Assembly: GCA_024138025.1 (NCBI GenBank)
Contig: JAMXBD010001095.1
Span: 423,716-487,715 of the forward strand
Direction of reading: 5' to 3'
Source of the DNA: Combretum micranthum
Taxonomy: Eukaryota > Streptophyta > Magnoliopsida > Myrtales > Combretaceae
Length of the DNA: 64,000 nucleotides
Within the stretch, counting starts at the first letter, position 1. The number at the start of each line of letters is the position of its first letter. Below are positions 58,798 to 64,000 of this stretch, piece by piece. Under the pieces are notes generated by a model. It had not been told where the DNA came from. It did not search any database and saw only the letters and a program-made list of their open reading frames with translations. Made by a program: the position numbers and the translations under genes.

Positions 58798-59550
58798 GAA
58801 TGGAAAGATTAGAGTTTGTGTAGACTTTCACGATCTAAACCAGGCCACACCCAAAGATAATTTCCCCTTACCTCACATAAATGTCTTGGTGGATAACACG
58901 GCTAGAAACCAACTATTTTCATTCATGGATGGCTTTTTGGGATACAATCAAATTAAGATGGCAGAAGAGGATAAAACCAAGACAACCTTTATTACTACTT
59001 GGGGAACATTCTGCTACAAAGTCATGCCTTTCGGCCTTAAAAACGCTGGGGCAACATATCAAGGGGCGATGGTTACCTTGTTTCATGACATGATCCATCA
59101 AGAAGTCGAAGTATATGTGGATGATATGATTGCTAAGTCTAAGGAAGACGAGGATCATGTGGAAGTATTAAGGAGATTATTTGATAGATTACGAAGTTCC
59201 ATCTTAAGCTGAATCCCGAGAAGTGTACGTTTAGGGTGACCTCAGGGAAGTTGTTGGGATTCATAGTCAATCAACAAGGAATAGAAGTTGATCCGGATAA
59301 GGTTAAAGCCATACTTGAATTGCCTCCTCCAAAGATGATCAAAGAAAAGGGGCATATTGGGATGCTTGAACTACATTGCTCGGTTCATATCTCAATTAAC
59401 CGAAAAATGTCGCCCTCTATTCAAGTTATTGAGGAAAAATGCAACTATTCATTGGGATAAAGCTTGTCAAGAAGCATTTGATGAGATTAAGCAATATTTG
59501 ATGAATCCATCAGTTTTAGTAGCACTAACACCTGTCGCTCTCTTTTCCTA
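58798..59550 (+). pseudogene. Reverse transcriptase of the Ogre-type element (decayed, catalytic box intact)
   Basis: The frame from 58811 reads RVCVDFHDLNQATPKDNFPL, then TTWGTFCYKVMPFGLKNAGA and EVYVDDMIAKSKEDEDHVEV, with an intact YVDD box (about 59110-59125). A frameshift near 59195 leads to KCTFRVTSGKLLGFIVNQQG, and another near 59345 to GCLNYIARFISQLTEKCRPL. The RT N-terminal part is missing through the deletion that joins it to gag. Confidence 0.88.
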
Positions 59551-59967
59551 TATGTGACGGTATTTCCTGAATCAATGGGAGGTATGCTTAGACAAAAAGA
59601 TGAAGATGGGAAAGAACGGGCTATTTACTATTTGAGTAAGAAATTCACTGAAGTGAAAAGAACTTGTTGTGCCGTGTTGTGGATCATGCGCAGACTTAAA
59701 CAATATACATTGTATTATTCTGTCAAGCTTTACACGAAACATGATCCTTTGAAGTATCTGGCTCAGAAACCAATGCTGATTGGGAGAATTTCAAAGTGGC
59801 AGATGTTGTTATCAGAATTTGACATCACTTATGTGAATCAGAACTCAGTTAAAGGTCAAGCACTTGTAGATCAGTTGGCTGAAAGCCCAGTTGAAGATAA
59901 TACGATTGATGGAGAAGCTCAATTTCCGGATGGAAGCATGTTGCTGGCAGATTCTGATAAAGAATAA
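59551..59967 (+). pseudogene. RNase H of the Ogre-type element (decayed)
   Basis: The frame 59554-59967 holds GGMLRQKDEDGKERAIYYLS, then IMRRLKQYTLYYSVKLYTKH and LIGRISKWQMLLSEFDITYV. The usual Asp after the second beta strand region reads LYTKHDPLKYL. It is preceded by a frame break near 59555. Confidence 0.82.
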
Positions 59968-59984
59968 ATATAGTCCACCCCTAA

Positions 59985-60359
59985 ATGGAAGTTGTACTTT
60001 GATAGAGCAGTTAATGTATGTGGATGTGGAATTGGGGCAGTCTTAATATCACCAGATGGTAATCAATACCCCGCTTAAGCAAGATTGACGTTCCCTTATA
60101 ATAATATGTGGCAGAATACGAGGCTTGCATCATGGGTCTCAAGATGGCACTTGACATGGAGATAGATGATCTTGAAGTATATGGAGACTCCTCTGTCATC
60201 ATCTTTCAAACACGAGGAGAATAAAAGACGAGGGATGCAAAATTGGTGCCTTATCACCAACATTTACTAGAATTGGCACAAAAATTCAAAGAAATATCAT
60301 TTACTTATATGCCAAGAAACTAGAACCAGTTCACGAATGCATTAGCCACATTAGCATCT
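59985..60359 (+). pseudogene. Second (archaeal-type) RNase H of the Ogre-type element (decayed)
   Basis: After the first RNase H a second domain begins WKLYFDRAVNVCGCGIGAVL and continues ISPDGNQYP, then in other frames toward LATLASM. A second RNase H between the first one and integrase is characteristic of the Tat lineage (aRNH). Stops near 60077, 60180 and 60225 and frameshifts break it. Confidence 0.75.
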
Positions 60360-61730
60360 ATGATTCAGATCATTGATGGAGTTGAGATCCATCCTTTAAA
60401 GGTTCGCATTGAGAAGGAACCAGCATTTTGCTTGAATACCAAGGAAGTCCTAAAGAAAGATCCCTGGTATGCTAATATCAAAGAATTCCTCCAAGATGGC
60501 AAGTACCCTGAAAATGCCTCAACAAAGGAGCCAAGAACGCTAAGACGCTTAGCAGCTCATTTCATGCTCAGTGGTAATACATTATACAAAAAATCATTTG
60601 ATACTACTCTCTTGAGATGCGTAGATAAGGTGGAAGCAAATATGTTGATGAAGGAAGTCCATGAAGGGATATGTGGACCTCACATGAATGGATACATGCT
60701 AGCCAAGAAGATTATGAGGATGGGTTATTTTTGTATAACTATGGAATCAGATTGTATCAAATACGTAAGACATTGTCACTTGTGCCAGATATACTCCAAT
60801 AACATAAATGCTCCTCCCAAAGAATTGCAGTCATTGTCTTCACCTTGGCCTTTCTCGATGTGGGGTATGGATATGATAGGACCAATTTTTCCAAAAGCTT
60901 CAAATGGTCACCGATTTATATTAGTGGTGATCGACTACTTTACCAAGTGGGTTGAAGCATTCTCGTACACAAATGTTGCCAAAGGAGTAGTTGTCAAGTT
61001 CATCAAGAGAGATATCATAGCCAGATATGGAGTTCTTGATACAATCATTACAGACAATGGTACCAATTTGAACAACAAATTAATGTCTGAATTGTGCCAA
61101 AATTTTGGGATCAAACATCGGAACTCTACCCCATATCCGACCTATGATGAATGGGGTAGCTGAAACAGCTAACAAGAACATTAGGAAAATAATAGAGAAG
61201 ATGGCTATCACTTACAAAGACTGGCATGAGATATTTCCCTTTGCACTCATGGCCTACACTCATGGCCTACCGAACATCCAAAACAGAGTATCAACAGGAG
61301 CAACCCCCTATTCATTAGTCTATGGTGCAGAAGCAGTTTTGCCAGTTGAAGTTGAAATCCCGTCACTCAGAATATTGGTAGAAACCGAATTGGATGAAGC
61401 TGAATGAGTGAGAAAAAGGATTGATCAGTTGAATCTCATTGATGAAAGGAGGATGACCGCTCTATACCATGGTCAGATTTACTAACAAAGAATGGCTTGA
61501 GCATTCAATAAGAAAGTTCGCCCAAGAAATTTCAAAGAAGGAGACTTAGTCTTGAGAAAACTGCTCCTGAATGTTCAAGATCCTAGAGGAAAGTTTACTC
61601 CTAATTATGAAGGACCATATGTAGTAAAGAGAGTGTTGTTTTGGTGCATTGATTTTGACTAGAATAGATGGTCCATATTTGAAAAACCCTGTAAATTTTG
61701 ATGCGTTCAAGTTGTATTACTCTTGAGAAA
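60360..61730 (+). pseudogene. Integrase of the Ogre-type element (decayed)
   Basis: A 267-residue frame (60360-61163) carries the zinc-binding region (VHEGICGPHMNGY, then CIKYVRHCHLCQ) and the catalytic core with Asp in WGMDMIGPIF and Asp in ITDNGTNLNN. A one-base frame change near 61135 leads to MNGVAETANKNIRKIIEKMA, which holds the catalytic Glu, and GATPYSLVYGAEAVLPVEVE (61105-61407). Stops at 61405 and 61485 precede FKEGDLVLRKLLLNVQDPRG. Nearly complete apart from these lesions. Confidence 0.88.
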
Positions 61731-61739
61731 TTAATGAGA

Positions 61740-62415
61740 ATTCTATCAAGTTCGGAAAATTTGTTGACTACTTTGTCCATATGCGATCTAATTTTTGTTA
61801 TCTATCGACAAAAAGATATCTCTAGCGGTCTCCAATCATCAGATCGGTCATTGACCATCCACCTTAATTAATAAGTTTGCTTTCATTCCGATATCTCCCA
61901 AACACTTAAAACATGAGCATATTGTAAGAGAGAGAGATTTGAGCAATTGATAAAGTTATAAAAACATTCTAATACTTTGTGATTTGATCTTTTCTTAAAG
62001 AAATGCCTATTTCAGGGGAATAACATAAGAGGTCGATAAGTTCAAGCTACAAAGTAAGGGAGACTCCAAGAACCATCTCTTGTATCATCCCGTGATCAAG
62101 ACCATCAAAAGGATCTAGTTACCATTAAGAGAAAAATAAGGATACTCAATTCAAAGGATAGCCACTGTGAATGCGCTCTAACCTGACGGAGTAAACCTAA
62201 TGATGAGCGGACTTCACCAAGTGGTCCGACGAGTTTAAAAGCTTCTATAAGAATCTGGTAAGTTTCTTTTTAAAGTAAATTATTGCTAGGATTAAGTTTT
62301 TCAGAAAATTAGCTCTAGAAGCGACGCAAAGCATGAAGAAATCAAGATCTCAGGACATGAGATTTGTCACTTAAGGATCAGAATGTGAGACCTAGTTCAA
62401 GAGGCATTTCAGAAC
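61740..62415 (+). other. 3' untranslated region of the Ogre-type element
   Basis: Non-coding stretch between integrase and the minisatellite. No domain or structured element was recognised. Confidence 0.5.
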
Positions 62416-62640
62416 ATGAATCACCTTCACTCGAGAAGCAATACTGTTCAAGAGGTGTTTCAGAACATGAATCACCTCCGCTCAAGAAGCAACCCAGTTC
62501 AAAAGGAGTTTCAGAACATGAATCACTTCCGCTCAAAAAGTAACATAATTCAAGAGGCGTTTCAGGACATGAATCACCTTCGCTTAAGAAGCAACCCAGT
62601 TCAAGAGGAGTTTCAAAACATGAATTATCTTTGCTCAAGA
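62416..62640 (+). repeat. 51-base minisatellite upstream of the Ogre-type 3' LTR
   Basis: Units start at 62416, 62467, 62518, 62569 and 62620 (ATGAATCACC...AAGAAGCAAC...GTTTCAGAAC) with moderate divergence. Because 51 is divisible by three, both strands stay open across it, giving misleading repetitive frames. Degenerate units may continue to about 62830. Confidence 0.92.
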
Positions 62641-62950
62641 AGCGATCTGGCTCAAAGCAACGGTTCAGAACATGAATTGTCTTTGCTCAAGAAACAACTT
62701 CATCTCTGCTCAAGAAGCAATCCTATCTTCGCTCAGAAAGCGACCTCCTTTCAAGTACAGACTCAGTACACGAGACTTGATTGAAGGGATGGTTCAGTAC
62801 ATGAAGCATCCTTGCTCAAAAAACAATTCAAGGAGCATATCAGAACATGAAAAAGCTCTCACTCCCCTCAAGAAGTGGGAGTTACAGATAAGTTAAAGGC
62901 AAAATAAGATCTACTTTATCTTTGTGATAAGTTTTTGACAAGCCTCACCA

Positions 62951-62963
62951 CAAAGAGGGCAGC
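62951..62963 (+). other. Polypurine tract of the Ogre-type element
   Basis: CAAAGAGGGCAGC directly precedes the LTR start TGTAGATACG. Confidence 0.75.
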
Positions 62964-64000
62964 TGTAGATACGTCATTTTGACAATTTATTTTGCCAAAT
63001 TATTGATAATTAGATGTTAATATTAGTATATATATGGCTAAATTAAAGGAATATTTGCAATTATAAACATTAGGATTATAAATGAATTAGGAAAATAAAT
63101 CAAATTAAGGGAAATAAATATAATGGATGTAATCTATATACATATATAATATAGTATAATATACAAAAAAAATACTGTTCATCTTCAACCTTGGGCGGCC
63201 CAATGAGGCCCCCTTTTGGGCCCATTTTCGGCCTATTTCCAAACCCAATTTCCATGAACCGAATGCACATATGAAAACTAATTATGGAGTAGTTTAATTT
63301 GGTATGTAGATTACGCGTTTTCATCAATAATAATCGTTTCAAATTTGGGCTTGAAAATTGGGAAAAACGTGTTTTTGTTAATTTTCTCCAAAACTAAAAA
63401 ACGCGTGAAATTCGTTTTTTAAGCAAGATTGAAGATTTGGGTCGTTATAATATGAGAAAGACATATCTGACAGGACATTTAATTGGAAAGTTACAACCGT
63501 TTTGGCTCTGATTTTTTTGAATTTGTGAAAACCGTGTCTTAGAACCCTAGATTTTCAATCAATTGTTTAGGAAAGTTTTGAGCCGAATTAAAACATATAA
63601 AAAGTCTCCCCATTTTCTGTTTAAAAAAAAAAAAAAAAAAGATCTGCTCTCTCCCAATACTTTTAATTTTTTCTCAATTTTTTATTTCGTCTTAGTGTTC
63701 TCAAATTTAGGTTTCAACATTCTAAAAATTCTTTGTAAAAAAAAAAAAAAGGAAAAGCGGAGCAATTGGAAGCTACTGGAGTGTTTGGCAGATTGAGAGC
63801 TTCAAAACCCCTCTATTCGGCCACCGCATCGCCCTGTGATCACCCCAACCCAACCAATTCCACATTCGTCTGTCTCAAGTCGACCAGTCGGAGCTCCAAC
63901 TATCAATTCCCCCGCCTGCGTCCAATCTTCAAGTAAGCCTTTTTTTACTAAAAAGCATACTAGTAATATAATATTATAAGTTAATGAATTATCGTAGCAT
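62964..64000 (+). repeat. 3' LTR (partial) of the Ogre-type element
   Basis: Matches 39311-40341 throughout, including the TATA-like box and the leader GAGCAATTGGAAGCTAC, and is cut by the window edge. Confidence 0.9.

Larger units (their letters stand above)
39311..64000 (+). mobile_element. Giant Ty3/gypsy retrotransposon, Tat/Ogre type, right end outside window
   Basis: Direct repeats start TGTAGATAC at 39311 and at 62964; the visible 1.03 kb of the right copy matches 39311-40341, so these are LTRs. Inside are a primer site at 55800, ORF1, gag, RT, RNase H, a second RNase H, integrase, a minisatellite and a polypurine tract. An extra ORF before gag, a second RNase H before integrase, very long LTRs and large size are hallmarks of the Tat lineage, Ogre group. 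The element is broken by stops, frameshifts, an internal deletion and a nested copia insertion. In one 110-base sample its LTRs differ at a bit over 10%, so it is old. Confidence 0.82.

Noticed and set aside
62378..62784. Repetitive protein-like frames on both strands
   Set aside because: Explained by the 51-base minisatellite; an open frame on both strands is a period effect.

Overview
The window is nuclear DNA from a eudicot-like flowering plant. It is AT-rich, has spliced genes with GT-AG introns and TATA/G-box promoters, and is dominated by plant LTR retrotransposons. No tRNA, rRNA, bacterial-style operon or CRISPR array was seen. The species cannot be named from the sequence.

Layout. 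(1) 1-10845, minus strand: an old Ty3/gypsy chromovirus of Tekay/Del type whose 3' LTR runs off the left edge; its 4.07 kb 5' LTR lies at 6775-10845. (2) 10846-14540: AT-rich intergenic DNA. (3) 14710-19408, plus strand: a 13-exon kinesin-10 gene with a motor domain and a C-terminal helix-hairpin-helix. It carries an apparent one-base insertion in exon 1 and one GC-AG intron. (4) 19409-33340: host DNA with two tandem type-2 metallothionein genes on the minus strand (21438-23084 and 29322-29929), MITE-like elements and several local tandem duplications. (5) 33341-38770: a small DNA-transposon-like repeat split by a decayed short-LTR Ty3/gypsy element (33529-38546, plus). (6) 39311-64000, plus strand: a very large Tat/Ogre-type Ty3/gypsy element whose 3' LTR runs off the right edge.

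The Ogre-type element is a nest. Its 5' LTR (39311-55796) is split by a near full-length Ty1/copia element (42164-50793, minus, target duplication CATAT). The copia gag is itself split by a 3.67 kb solo LTR (46432-50101, target duplication CTTAG). Downstream of the primer binding site at 55800 come an extra ORF1, gag, RT, RNase H, a second RNase H, integrase, a 51-bp minisatellite and the polypurine tract. ORF1 resembles the extra ORF of Ogre elements. Gag is fused directly to mid-RT by an internal deletion.

Function. Three host genes are supported: one chromokinesin-like motor, whose upstream region holds a mitotic-type AACGG core, and two small Cys-rich metal-binding proteins with matching G-box/TATA promoters. 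All retroelement coding regions are broken by stops or frameshifts, many of them explicable as C-to-T or G-to-A changes. I did not find a convincing new biological system. The most useful observations are the kinesin frameshift, the loss of Cys4 in one metallothionein copy, the three-level retroelement nest, the gag-RT deletion fusion and the unusually long Ogre LTR.
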